From an uncultured Clostridia bacterium (GTDB taxonomy: Bacteria > Bacillota > Clostridia > Oscillospirales > Ruminococcaceae), in the NCBI GenBank assembly GCA_937906945.1, contig CALCUE010000040.1, positions 1-17,591 of the forward strand: a stretch of 17,591 bases of DNA. Direction: 5' to 3'. This document shows positions 1 through 6,982 of the stretch, piece after piece. The notes under the pieces are model-generated. The model worked only from the letters and a program-made list of their open reading frames with translations, ran no database searches and was not told the origin of the DNA. Numbering within the stretch: position 1 is the stretch's first letter; each line of letters starts with the position of its first letter. Made by a program: the position numbers and the translations under genes.

Positions 1-226
1 CTCATCCGTCTTTTTGCCTTCGGCAAAAATCCACCTTCCCCCGAGGGGGAAGGCTTTAAAGAATCCCCCAGTCACCTTCGGTGACAGCAAACTCTTGCGG
101 TACCCGAAAAACGCGTCGGGTGCTTCGCACTCTTCCTCGCGTTTTTCGACCGCGGCGCCAAGCCTTGCTCGCTGCATCCGCCACTGGCGGCGCTCGCAGG
201 CTTTGCTCTTTAACAAGGGGGTTAAG
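1..226. repeat. string of palindromic intergenic repeat units
   Basis: No believable gene lies here. The stretch is a chain of perfect short hairpins: TTTTTGCC/GGCAAAAA (11-29), CCTTCCCCC/GGGGGAAGG (about 34-53), GTCACC/GGTGAC (71-85), GAAAAACGCG (106-115) pairing with CGCGTTTTTC (138-147) around an inner GTGC-ttc-GCAC, and AAGCCT (160-165) with AGGCTT (198-203) enclosing CCGCC/GGCGG. The opening CTCATCCGTC and the CCTTCCCCC unit recur at 9494-9535, so this is a dispersed family. The window edge cuts its left end. The overlapping open frames are an effect of GC-rich palindromes and have no ribosome binding site. Confidence 0.8.
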
Positions 227-301
227 AATGTCCTCAGTTTCCCAAAATCGAACCGGAAAGTTCCCCGTTTGTCGGCGGAGAGAAAAAATGCGAAAAAATG
301 G

Positions 302-330
302 TGGAAATTCCAAATTTCCTATGCTATACT
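302..330 (+). promoter_or_regulatory. promoter with overlapping dyad, upstream of export operon
   Basis: A -35-like TGGAAA (302-307) and a -10 TATACT (325-330) are separated by 17 bp. A perfect inverted repeat, GGAAATT (303-309) and AATTTCC (313-319), covers the -35 and part of the spacer, where a repressor or activator could act. The 5' leader to the ATG at 408 would be about 70 nt. The promoter reading rests on sequence match only; the regulator is unknown. Confidence 0.55.
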
Positions 331-407
331 AATTTTGTATATTTATCTTAAAAGAGAAGCGGCAGAAAAGAAACGCCGGTTTTCGGAAAAGAGAGGGGAT
401 TTTCTCC

Positions 408-854
408 ATGAGCGAAGAAATTTTCAGAAAAAAGAGCCTTGATAAGATCAAATCGCCGGAAAGCCTCAACGACATGATCCGGGTCGCCAATCCCGGCGTT
501 TGGCTTTTGATCGTCGCCGTGATCCTGCTTCTGCTCGGTGCCGGGGTCTGGGGCATTTTCGGCCACATGGATTCCACCGTCGAGGGCTACGCCTTTGTGG
601 AAAACGGCGAAGCGGCGTTTTTCGTGGAAAGCGGCGCCAAGGCGGAGACCATTCCCCAATCGGTCATCGCCACCGTGGACGGCGAGGAATATACCTTTGA
701 GCAGGACCCGATCTATGACGGGGAACTGCCGGAAAAGGCCGCCGAAAACGATCTGGTCTTCATCGGAAAAACCGCGGTGGCTCTGCCCGACGGCGTTTAC
801 CGCGCTTCGGTGGTGACGGAGCGGATCCGTCCCATCACCTTCGTGCTGAACTGA
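408..854 (+). CDS. NHLP/NHLM-type secretion accessory protein, short HlyD-like
   Basis: 148 aa. The N-terminus (FRKKSLDKIKSPESLNDMIRV, residues 6-26) followed by NPGVWLL and one hydrophobic segment (about 31-51) matches the opening of the HlyD-like secretion proteins of NHLP bacteriocin export systems. The remainder is a small beta-rich extracytoplasmic part. The long coiled-coil hairpin of true membrane-fusion proteins is absent, so this is a minimal version. It probably sits in the membrane beside the two ABC proteins encoded downstream and helps pass the peptide outward (inference from family and context). A GAGAGGGG ribosome site precedes the ATG. The gap to the next gene is 9 nt, and the stop codon is part of the next ribosome site, so the two are probably co-translated. 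No frameshift is visible. Confidence 0.8.
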   Translation: MSEEIFRKKSLDKIKSPESLNDMIRVANPGVWLLIVAVILLLLGAGVWGIFGHMDSTVEGYAFVENGEAAFFVESGAKAETIPQSVIATVDGEEYTFEQDPIYDGELPEKAAENDLVFIGKTAVALPDGVYRASVVTERIRPITFVLN

Positions 855-863
855 GGTGACGCC

Positions 864-3041
864 ATGAACGAGAAACAGAAACAGCCGGTCACGAAGGGCG
901 TGGCGAAGGTCCCGGTCGTCATGCAGCTCGAGGCGCTGGAATGCGGCGCCGCCTGCCTTACCATGATCCTGGCTTACTACAATAAATGGGTTCCACTGGA
1001 ACAGATCCGCGCCGACTGCGGCGTTTCCCGGGACGGTTCCAACGCGAGAAACATGATGAAAGCGGCCCGGCATTATGGCCTTACGGCCAAAGGCTATCGC
1101 TTCGAGCCGCAGGCTCTTCGGGAAAACGGCCATTTTCCCTGCGTCATCCACTGGAATTTCAACCACTTTGTCGTCCTCGACGGCTTTCGGGGCAACAAGG
1201 CTTATCTCAACGACCCGGCCAAAGGCGCCTATTCCGTCTCCATGGAGACCTTCGACGAATCCTTCACCGGCGTTTGCATCATGTTCGAGCCGGGCGAAGG
1301 ATTTGAACCCTCCGGCAAGCCGAAAAGCATGCTTTCCTTTGCCGCCAAGCGCCTCAAAGGCGCCGGCGGCGCCATGACGTTCACCATTCTGGTCAGCGTC
1401 ATCGCCGCCCTTTTCGGGCTGATCCGTCCGGCCTTTTCCCGGGTGTTCCTCGACCGGCTTCTGACAAGGGAAAACCCCGAATGGGCCATGCCGTTTCTGA
1501 CGCTGCTCGGTATTATGAGCGTTTTGCAGATCCTTGTCACGGCGGTGCAGGCCATTCAGAATTACCGCATCAGCGGAAAGCTCGCCGCCGTCGGCAACGC
1601 CTCCTATATGTGGAAGGTGCTTTCGCTTCCCATCGAGTTTTTCTCCCAGCGCATGGCCGGTGATATTCAGGAGCGCCAGGCTTCCAACGCCGCCATCGTC
1701 GCCACCCTCATCGGTACCTTCGCGCCCCTTCTGCTCAACGGCGCCATGATGATCTTCTATTTCGTTGTCATGCTCCGCTACAGCTGGCTTCTGACCCTTA
1801 TCGGCATTCTCTCCCTTGTCATCAACGCTTTTGTTTCGGACTATATTTCCAAAAAGCGGGTCAACATCACAAGGGTCGCCATGCGTGACACGGCGAAGCT
1901 TTCCGCCGCTACCGTCGCCGGCGTTGAAATGATCGAGACCATCAAGGCAAGCGGCGCGGAAAACGGCTATTTTGAAAAATGGGCCGGCTATCAGGCCAGC
2001 GTCAACGCCCAGGAGGTCCGTTACCTCAAAATCAACCAGTATCTCGGGCTTATTCCGTCCTTTGTCGCCGCCGCCGCCAACGACGCCGTTCTTCTGCTCG
2101 GTGTATGGCTCACCATGCAAGGCGAATTCACCGTCGGTATGGTCATGGCGTTCCAAAGCTTTCTGACTTCGTTCATGGCGCCGGCGCAGACCATGATCTC
2201 CGCCGGACAGACCCTGCAGGAGATGCGCACCCAGATGGAGCGGGTGGACGATATCATGGAATATCCCTCCGAAGAGGTCTTCGCCGAAGAGGACGGGGAC
2301 GAAGAGAAAGAATATAAGAAACTTTCCGGAAAAGTGGAGCTTCATAACGTGGTGTTCGGCTATTCGCCGCTGGCGGATCCGCTGATCCGGGATTTCAGCC
2401 TCACCATCGAGCCGGGTCATTCCGTCGCCATCGTCGGCGGTTCCGGCTGCGGAAAATCCACCGTCTCGAAGCTTATTTCCGGTCTTCATCAGCCGTGGAG
2501 CGGGGAGATCCTTTTCGACGGGAAACCGATGAAAGAGATCGAAAAAAGCGTCTTTTCCGGTTCGCTGGCCGTGGTGGACCAGGACATCATCCTTTTTGAG
2601 GACACCATCGCCAACAACATCAAAATGTGGGACGATTCCATCGAGGACTTTGAAATGATCCTGGCGGCACGGGACGCCCAGATCCATGAGGACATCATGC
2701 AAAGACCCGGCGGCTATCAGCATAAGCTCACCGAAGGCGGCAAGGACTTTTCCGGCGGTCAGCGGCAGCGCATGGAGATCGCCCGTGTTCTGGCGCAGGA
2801 CCCGACCATCATCATTCTGGATGAGGCGACGTCGGCGCTGGACGCCAAGACGGAATTCGAGGTGGTCAAGGCCATCCGCGACCGGGGGATCACCTGCGTC
2901 GTCATTGCCCACCGGCTTTCGACCATCCGCTCCTGCGACGAGATCATCGTCATGGAAAACGGCGTCATCACCGACCGCGGCACCCACAAGGAACTTCTGG
3001 AGACCAGCGCGCTTTACCGCGATCTGGTCACGTCGGAATGA
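864..3041 (+). CDS. NHLP-family export ABC transporter, C39 peptidase/permease/ATPase
   Basis: 725 aa, the full length for a peptidase-containing bacteriocin exporter. Domain order: peptidase C39 (about 15-145) with predicted nucleophile Cys27 in LECGAACL, His101 in NHFVVLDG and Asp117 in LNDPAKG; a six-helix transmembrane domain (about 165-450); and an ABC ATPase with Walker A GGSGCGKST (525-533), signature FSGGQRQR (629-636), Walker B ILDEATSALD (catalytic pair Asp653-Glu654) and H-loop His683. All catalytic residues are present. Such proteins cleave a leader peptide after a double glycine on the cytoplasmic side and export the core. The two double-glycine precursors encoded at 6136 and 6568 are the obvious substrates. 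Similarity to the NHLP peptidase/permease/ATPase subunit is strong, and the paired second ABC gene supports it. Confidence 0.93.
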   Translation: MNEKQKQPVTKGVAKVPVVMQLEALECGAACLTMILAYYNKWVPLEQIRADCGVSRDGSNARNMMKAARHYGLTAKGYRFEPQALRENGHFPCVIHWNFNHFVVLDGFRGNKAYLNDPAKGAYSVSMETFDESFTGVCIMFEPGEGFEPSGKPKSMLSFAAKRLKGAGGAMTFTILVSVIAALFGLIRPAFSRVFLDRLLTRENPEWAMPFLTLLGIMSVLQILVTAVQAIQNYRISGKLAAVGNASYMWKVLSLPIEFFSQRMAGDIQERQASNAAIVATLIGTFAPLLLNGAMMIFYFVVMLRYSWLLTLIGILSLVINAFVSDYISKKRVNITRVAMRDTAKLSAATVAGVEMIETIKASGAENGYFEKWAGYQASVNAQEVRYLKINQYLGLIPSFVAAAANDAVLLLGVWLTMQGEFTVGMVMAFQSFLTSFMAPAQTMISAGQTLQEMRTQMERVDDIMEYPSEEVFAEEDGDEEKEYKKLSGKVELHNVVFGYSPLADPLIRDFSLTIEPGHSVAIVGGSGCGKSTVSKLISGLHQPWSGEILFDGKPMKEIEKSVFSGSLAVVDQDIILFEDTIANNIKMWDDSIEDFEMILAARDAQIHEDIMQRPGGYQHKLTEGGKDFSGGQRQRMEIARVLAQDPTIIILDEATSALDAKTEFEVVKAIRDRGITCVVIAHRLSTIRSCDEIIVMENGVITDRGTHKELLETSALYRDLVTSE

Positions 3042-3053
3042 GGAGGTGTCGGT

Positions 3054-5252
3054 ATGGGTTGGTTTGACGAACAGTTAAAATACAGAAAACAGCAGGATAA
3101 CGAGAATTTCGAGGACGCCATCGCCGGGCTTGCCGGCGCTGTCGTCGGACGGCGGTTGACCGAGGCGCTGAGCGATCAGGCCATCGCCCAATCCGCCATG
3201 GAAGAAATTCTGAAATTCTATCACTTAAAAATCAAGACCGACGATTTTCCGGCGACGGTCAAAACGCTGGAAGACCGGTTGGAATACCGGTTCCGTCCCT
3301 TCGGCATCATGCGCCGGACGGTGGAACTGGAAAAAGGCTGGTACCAATGCGCCGTGGGACCGCTTCTCGGAACGAAAAAAGAGGACGGCGCCGCCGTGGC
3401 GCTGATTCCCGGCAAGCTTTCCGGCTATTATTTCGTGGACCCGGCGACGGGCACGAAAACGAAGGTGACCCGCAAAAACGAGGACCTTTTGGACAGCGAG
3501 GCGATCTGTTTCTATAAACCGCTGCCTCTCAAGGCGCTGAAGGTGACCGACCTTCTCAAATTCATGGCGGAACAGCTTTCGCTGTCCGATATTCTGCTTT
3601 ATTTGGGGCTGATGGCGGCTTCGACGGCCCTCGGCTTCCTTTCGCCCCTTTTCAGCCAATGGCTGTTCGGTTCCGTTCTGGAAAGCGGGAGCCTTCAGGT
3701 GCTTTTAGCGTTGGCGGTCTTTATGGCGTCCTTCGCTCTTTCTCAACAGCTGATGTTCATCTATCAGTCGCTGGTCAGCGAGCGGATCAACGTCAAACAG
3801 GACGTCGCCGTCCAGGCGGCGGTCATGAACCGGCTGATGTCGCTTCCGCCGCGGTTTTTCCGGCAGTACGCCGCCGGTGACCTGACGCAGAGAGCCATGT
3901 ATATCCGGGCCTTTTGCAGCGTCATGATGAACACCGTCGGCACCATGGGACTGATGTCCGTTTTTTCGCTGGCCTATATCGGTCAGATCTTCGCGCTCAC
4001 GCCGTCTTTGGTGGTGCCGTCCCTTTTCATCACGCTTTTCACCGTGGTCCTTTCGCTGGTGACGACCCTCTGGCAGACGAAAATTTCCAAAGAGAGCATG
4101 AAGCTTTCGTCCGAGACCAGCGGCATGACCTACGCCATGCTCGCCGGCATCCAGAAAATCAAATTAGCCGGCGCCGAAAAGCGGATGTTTTCCCGCTGGG
4201 CCCGGCAGTACAGCAAAGAGGCGGCTCTTATTTATAACCCGCCGACGTTCCTGAAACTGTCCGAAGCCATCACCGCCGCCATTTCCACCATCGGCTCTCT
4301 CGTCCTTTTCGCCGTAGCCATCGAGAGTGAAATCTCCGTGGCGGATTATTACGCTTTCAACACCGCCTACGGTTTGGTGTCCGGCGCGTTCATGGGACTT
4401 GCCTCCGTCGCCACCACCATCGCCAGTCTTAAACCGACACTGGAAATGGTGAAACCGATTTTGGAGGCGGAACCGGAACTGACGGAGGGAAAAGAGGTCG
4501 TCACCCAACTGCGGGGCGCCATTGAACTCAATAACGTGTCGTTCCGCTATGAGGACGATACGCCCTATATTCTGGATAACCTTTCGCTTAAAATACAGCC
4601 CGGGGAATATCTCGCTGTCGTCGGTTCCACCGGCTGCGGCAAATCGACGCTGATGCGGCTTCTGCTCGGCTTTGAAAAGCCGCAGAAGGGCGCCATCTAT
4701 TTTGACCGGAAGGATATTTCCAAGGTCGATCTCAAATCCCTGCGCCGGAAGATCGGCGCCGTCACCCAGGACGGCAAGCTCTTTTTGGGCGACATCTATT
4801 CCAACATCGTCATCGCCGCGCCGCAGCTGACGGTGGACGACGCCTGGGAGGCGGCCGAGATCGCCTCCATCGCCGACGATATCCGGGCCATGCCTATGGG
4901 GATGAACACCATCATCTGCGAAGGACAGGGCGGCATTTCCGGCGGTCAGCGCCAGCGGCTCATGATCGCCCGCGCTATCGCGCCCCGTCCCAAGGTGCTG
5001 ATGTTTGACGAAGCCACCAGCGCTTTGGACAACGTGACCCAGAGAAAGGTCTCCGAAGCCATTGACTCGCTGCAATGCACAAGGATCGTCATCGCGCACC
5101 GGCTTTCGACCATCCGCCATTGCGACCGGATCATCGTTCTGGACAAAGGCCACATCGTCGAGGACGGCACCTATGAGGAACTGATCGAAAAGAACGGATT
5201 TTTCGCCGAGCTGGTCGCCCGTCAGCGGTTGGACGTCGGCGACGATCCATAA
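3054..5252 (+). CDS. NHLP-family export ABC transporter, permease/ATPase subunit
   Basis: 732 aa. There is no C39 peptidase. Instead, an N-terminal region (1-about 170) carries the GWYQCAVGPLLG and YYFVDPATG motifs typical of the second NHLP exporter subunit. It is followed by a transmembrane domain (about 175-450) and an ABC ATPase with Walker A GSTGCGKST (524-532), signature ISGGQRQR (628-635), Walker B MFDEATSALD (Asp652-Glu653) and H-loop His682. Both ABC proteins of this operon keep complete ATPase motifs, so a heterodimer with two working sites is plausible (inference). The start follows a GAGGAGGTG ribosome site 12 nt after the previous stop. The N-terminal domain may dock the leader or the accessory protein, but nothing in the sequence proves this. 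Confidence 0.92.
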   Translation: MGWFDEQLKYRKQQDNENFEDAIAGLAGAVVGRRLTEALSDQAIAQSAMEEILKFYHLKIKTDDFPATVKTLEDRLEYRFRPFGIMRRTVELEKGWYQCAVGPLLGTKKEDGAAVALIPGKLSGYYFVDPATGTKTKVTRKNEDLLDSEAICFYKPLPLKALKVTDLLKFMAEQLSLSDILLYLGLMAASTALGFLSPLFSQWLFGSVLESGSLQVLLALAVFMASFALSQQLMFIYQSLVSERINVKQDVAVQAAVMNRLMSLPPRFFRQYAAGDLTQRAMYIRAFCSVMMNTVGTMGLMSVFSLAYIGQIFALTPSLVVPSLFITLFTVVLSLVTTLWQTKISKESMKLSSETSGMTYAMLAGIQKIKLAGAEKRMFSRWARQYSKEAALIYNPPTFLKLSEAITAAISTIGSLVLFAVAIESEISVADYYAFNTAYGLVSGAFMGLASVATTIASLKPTLEMVKPILEAEPELTEGKEVVTQLRGAIELNNVSFRYEDDTPYILDNLSLKIQPGEYLAVVGSTGCGKSTLMRLLLGFEKPQKGAIYFDRKDISKVDLKSLRRKIGAVTQDGKLFLGDIYSNIVIAAPQLTVDDAWEAAEIASIADDIRAMPMGMNTIICEGQGGISGGQRQRLMIARAIAPRPKVLMFDEATSALDNVTQRKVSEAIDSLQCTRIVIAHRLSTIRHCDRIIVLDKGHIVEDGTYEELIEKNGFFAELVARQRLDVGDDP

Positions 5253-5276
5253 TCACCGAAAAAGGAGGCTTCGCCC

Positions 5277-5798
5277 ATGACCGAAGAACAGAAAACCGCT
5301 CTTTACGCCGATTACCGGGAGAAAGTCTTCGGCTATCTTCTCGGAAAAGTCGGGAACCGTGACCTGGCGGAGGACCTTTGCTCCGACGTTTTTCTGAAAA
5401 TTTATGAAAAACTCGATTCCTTCGACGAGACGAAAGCGTCGCTTTCCACGTGGGTCTTTACCGTCATGCGCAACACCCTCATCGACTATTACCGCACCCG
5501 GAAAGTGACGGAGGAAGTGCCGGAGGAGCTTTCGGCGGATTTTTCCGTCGAGGAGGAGGTCTGCGACAATGAGGAACTGGAACTTCTGGCGAAGGCTTTG
5601 GAAACGCTTCCGGAGCGGGAGCGGGATCTTATTATTCTCCACTATTATTCCGGCGTTTCCCTCAAGGAGATCGCCCTTCGGATGGGGATCTCCTACACCT
5701 ATGTCAAAGTTCTGCACAATAAAGCCTTGACCGCTTTGAAAAAGCGGATGGAAACGGGAGAAAGCCGCTGTGTCCCTTTTCCGGGAGCGCTCGTATAG
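5277..5798 (+). CDS. sigma-70 family (ECF-type) RNA polymerase sigma factor
   Basis: 173 aa with the two-domain ECF plan. Sigma region 2 (about 12-76) contains AEDLCSDVFLKIYEKL and STWVFTVMRNTLIDYYRTRK. Sigma region 4 (about 103-157) contains LPERERDLIILHYYSGVSLKEIALRMGIS and the helix-turn-helix up to ALTALKKRM. The ribosome site AAAGGAGG lies 8-9 nt before the ATG. It follows the exporter genes by 24 nt and precedes the leader-like and precursor genes, so it probably controls their expression. The last codons and the stop overlap a TGTCCC-N15-CGTATA element that recurs 64 bp later, consistent with self-directed transcription. No classical membrane anti-sigma factor is adjacent; the 61-aa product encoded next could fill that role, but this is speculative. 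Confidence 0.9.
   Translation: MTEEQKTALYADYREKVFGYLLGKVGNRDLAEDLCSDVFLKIYEKLDSFDETKASLSTWVFTVMRNTLIDYYRTRKVTEEVPEELSADFSVEEEVCDNEELELLAKALETLPERERDLIILHYYSGVSLKEIALRMGISYTYVKVLHNKALTALKKRMETGESRCVPFPGALV
5771..5797 (+). promoter_or_regulatory. TGTCCC-N15-CGTATA element, copy 1
   Basis: TGTCCC (5771-5776) and CGTATA (5792-5797) are 15 bp apart. The element overlaps the last codons and the TAG stop of the sigma gene. The similarity to copy 2 covers about 40 bp, including the TTTT after TGTCCC, a CGGGA-like spacer and a following GAAC/GAGCGAAA stretch. The layout and position suggest an ECF-type promoter read by the adjacent sigma factor (inference). Confidence 0.55.
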
Positions 5799-5834
5799 AA
5801 GAGCGAAACGAAAATTTTTGAATGAAAAAAGTTA

Positions 5835-5861
5835 TGTCCCTTTTGCGGGACGCTTCGTATA
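5835..5861 (+). promoter_or_regulatory. TGTCCC-N15-CGTATA element, copy 2
   Basis: Same -35-like and -10-like hexamers at the same 15-bp spacing (5835-5840, 5856-5861), 64 bp downstream of copy 1. A transcript starting about 7 nt after CGTATA would carry the GGAGG ribosome site (5876-5880) of the 61-aa gene and then both precursor genes. Proposed as a target promoter of the sigma factor encoded just upstream. Confidence 0.55.
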
Positions 5862-5887
5862 AAGGAACGAAAAACGGAGGCGATGGA

Positions 5888-6073
5888 ATGGAAAAAAAGC
5901 TGAAACAGCTCTTTGATTTTCAGCGTTTTTCGGAAAACGAGCGTCTGGCCGGGCTGATCCGGGAGACGGAGAGTCGGTATAAAAGCGTGGAGCTTTCCGA
6001 CGATTCGCTTTCCCAGGTGGCGGCAGCCGGAGAAGTCGTTTTACCAAAAGAAGCAAAAATCGAGAAAAAGTGA
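5888..6073 (+). CDS. small leader-like protein next to sigma factor, function unknown
   Basis: 61 aa from the ATG at 5888, chosen because GGAGG (5876-5880) sits 7 nt upstream. An in-frame ATG at 5822 falls before the second promoter-like element and has no ribosome site. The protein is highly charged: QLFDFQRFSENERLAGLIRETESRY (residues 9-33), then ELSDDSLSQVAAAGE. That last stretch resembles the end of the leaders encoded at 6136 and 6568 (ELSDEELLTVVGG, ELSEEELDEVSGG), but has AAAG where they have GG. It could be a sigma-associated regulator sharing the leader recognition motif, or a decayed precursor with an 11-12 residue tail (EVVLPKEAKIEKK). I do not recognise a named family with certainty. 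Confidence 0.65.
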   Translation: MEKKLKQLFDFQRFSENERLAGLIRETESRYKSVELSDDSLSQVAAAGEVVLPKEAKIEKK

Positions 6074-6135
6074 AAAAATCAGGTTCGCCGTGCCTTCGGG
6101 AAGACGGACGAAGAACATAAGGAGGTCAGGCCGCG

Positions 6136-6489
6136 ATGAAAACGAAAGAAGAACTTTCCGTCCTCAAAAAAGAGGTGGAAGCGCTGAACGAAAAACTGAC
6201 GGAGCTTTCGGACGAGGAGCTTCTGACCGTTGTCGGCGGCGTTGGCGAAGAGTACGAATGGACGCCCGGCAAATGGTGCGAGGGAACGCTTCTGAACCGG
6301 CAACAGCTGCCGTACACCCATAGACCGAAGAAAGAATACAAGGTACTGGGTGTGACAGGTTCCCATCTGGAAGTAAGGGTCTATTATTTCTTCAACGGTT
6401 CCTATGCCTGCACGGAGGACAATCTGGTGCCGATCGCCACGGCGATGGAATGTATGAAACCGCGTTGGGCAGCTGAAATCGGGGACTGA
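6136..6489 (+). CDS. double-glycine leader precursor peptide with 82-aa core
   Basis: 117 aa. Residues 1-35 form an amphipathic charged leader (MKTKEELSVLKKEVEALN, then ELSDEELLTVVGG) ending in Gly34-Gly35. The spacing fits cleavage by the C39 exporter encoded at 864. The predicted 82-residue product starts VGEEYEW, is rich in aromatic and charged residues, and has three cysteines (in WCEG, YACTE and MECMK). The core is beta-strand-like (KVLGVTGSHLEVRVYYFFNG) and looks like a small folded domain more than a short bacteriocin. An excellent AAGGAGGT (6119-6126) precedes the start by 9 nt. The leader is nearly shared with the 6568 product while the cores are unrelated, a common pattern when one exporter serves several substrates. 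Whether the product is antimicrobial or a secreted signal cannot be told. Confidence 0.8.
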   Translation: MKTKEELSVLKKEVEALNEKLTELSDEELLTVVGGVGEEYEWTPGKWCEGTLLNRQQLPYTHRPKKEYKVLGVTGSHLEVRVYYFFNGSYACTEDNLVPIATAMECMKPRWAAEIGD

Positions 6490-6567
6490 ACCGGAAAACG
6501 CCGAAAAAAGGTCAAGCCTTTCCTATAAAAATTTTGTAATGATTCAAAAAACAGGAGGAAAATCACC

Positions 6568-6837
6568 ATGGCAAAAACAAAAGAAGAAATGAACGAACTT
6601 GTTGAGGAGGTCAAGGCCCTCCAGAACAAACTGTCCGAGCTTTCCGAGGAGGAACTGGACGAGGTCTCCGGCGGTGTTGACATCAATGCTCTCCGTAGAG
6701 TCGCTCCTATTATGGGTGTATTCTTGCGCATGCAGAGTCCGGTGGTATCCCAAAGTCAGCCCGGAGAAGAGCTCAAAAGAATGGGTGGAAATGATCCGCT
6801 CATCGTCGTTGACGGCCTCCCGGAAAGAGAACAGTAA
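6568..6837 (+). CDS. double-glycine leader precursor peptide with 53-aa core
   Basis: 89 aa. The leader (1-36) runs from MAKTKEEMNELVEEVKAL to ELSEEELDEVSGG, cut predicted after Gly36. It aligns position by position with the leader of the upstream precursor. The 53-residue core starts VDINALRRVAPIMGVFLRM, which could form an amphipathic helix. It has no cysteine, so disulfide or thioether cross-links are excluded. A second Gly-Gly occurs in ELKRMGG (residues 73-74) before the last 15 residues; a second processing event is conceivable but unsupported. AGGAGG (6553-6558) lies 9 nt before the ATG. This is the last gene of the export operon, followed by two hairpins and a T-run. Confidence 0.78.
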   Translation: MAKTKEEMNELVEEVKALQNKLSELSEEELDEVSGGVDINALRRVAPIMGVFLRMQSPVVSQSQPGEELKRMGGNDPLIVVDGLPEREQ

Positions 6838-6841
6838 AAAC

Positions 6842-6909
6842 AGGTCACGGATCAACGTGACCTTTCAAAAAGGCCATAAGAACCTGCCTTTCGGCAGGTT
6901 CTTTTTTTG
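6842..6909 (+). terminator. double hairpin ending the export operon
   Basis: First stem AGGTCACG (6842-6849) with CGTGACCT (6856-6863). Second stem AGAACCTGCC with GGCAGGTTCT (6879-6902), merging into a run of seven Ts. The second is a textbook intrinsic terminator and separates the precursor genes from the phage-like cassette. Confidence 0.92.
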
Positions 6910-6982
6910 CCCGAAAAGCGGCGACAAACGCACTCCTTTTCGTGATAAAACAAAGAAAACAAACGAAAGGGAGGTTTTTGTT

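Noticed and set aside
348..2987. An 879-codon open frame on the minus strand opposite the anchor and exporter genes
   Set aside because: It is antisense to genes with complete catalytic motifs, has low-complexity His/Asp/Gly-rich composition typical of reverse-frame translation of GC-rich DNA, and has no ribosome site.
4164..5153. A 329-codon minus-strand frame opposite the second ABC gene
   Set aside because: Same reasons: it mirrors a well-supported ABC ATPase and shows no domain of its own.
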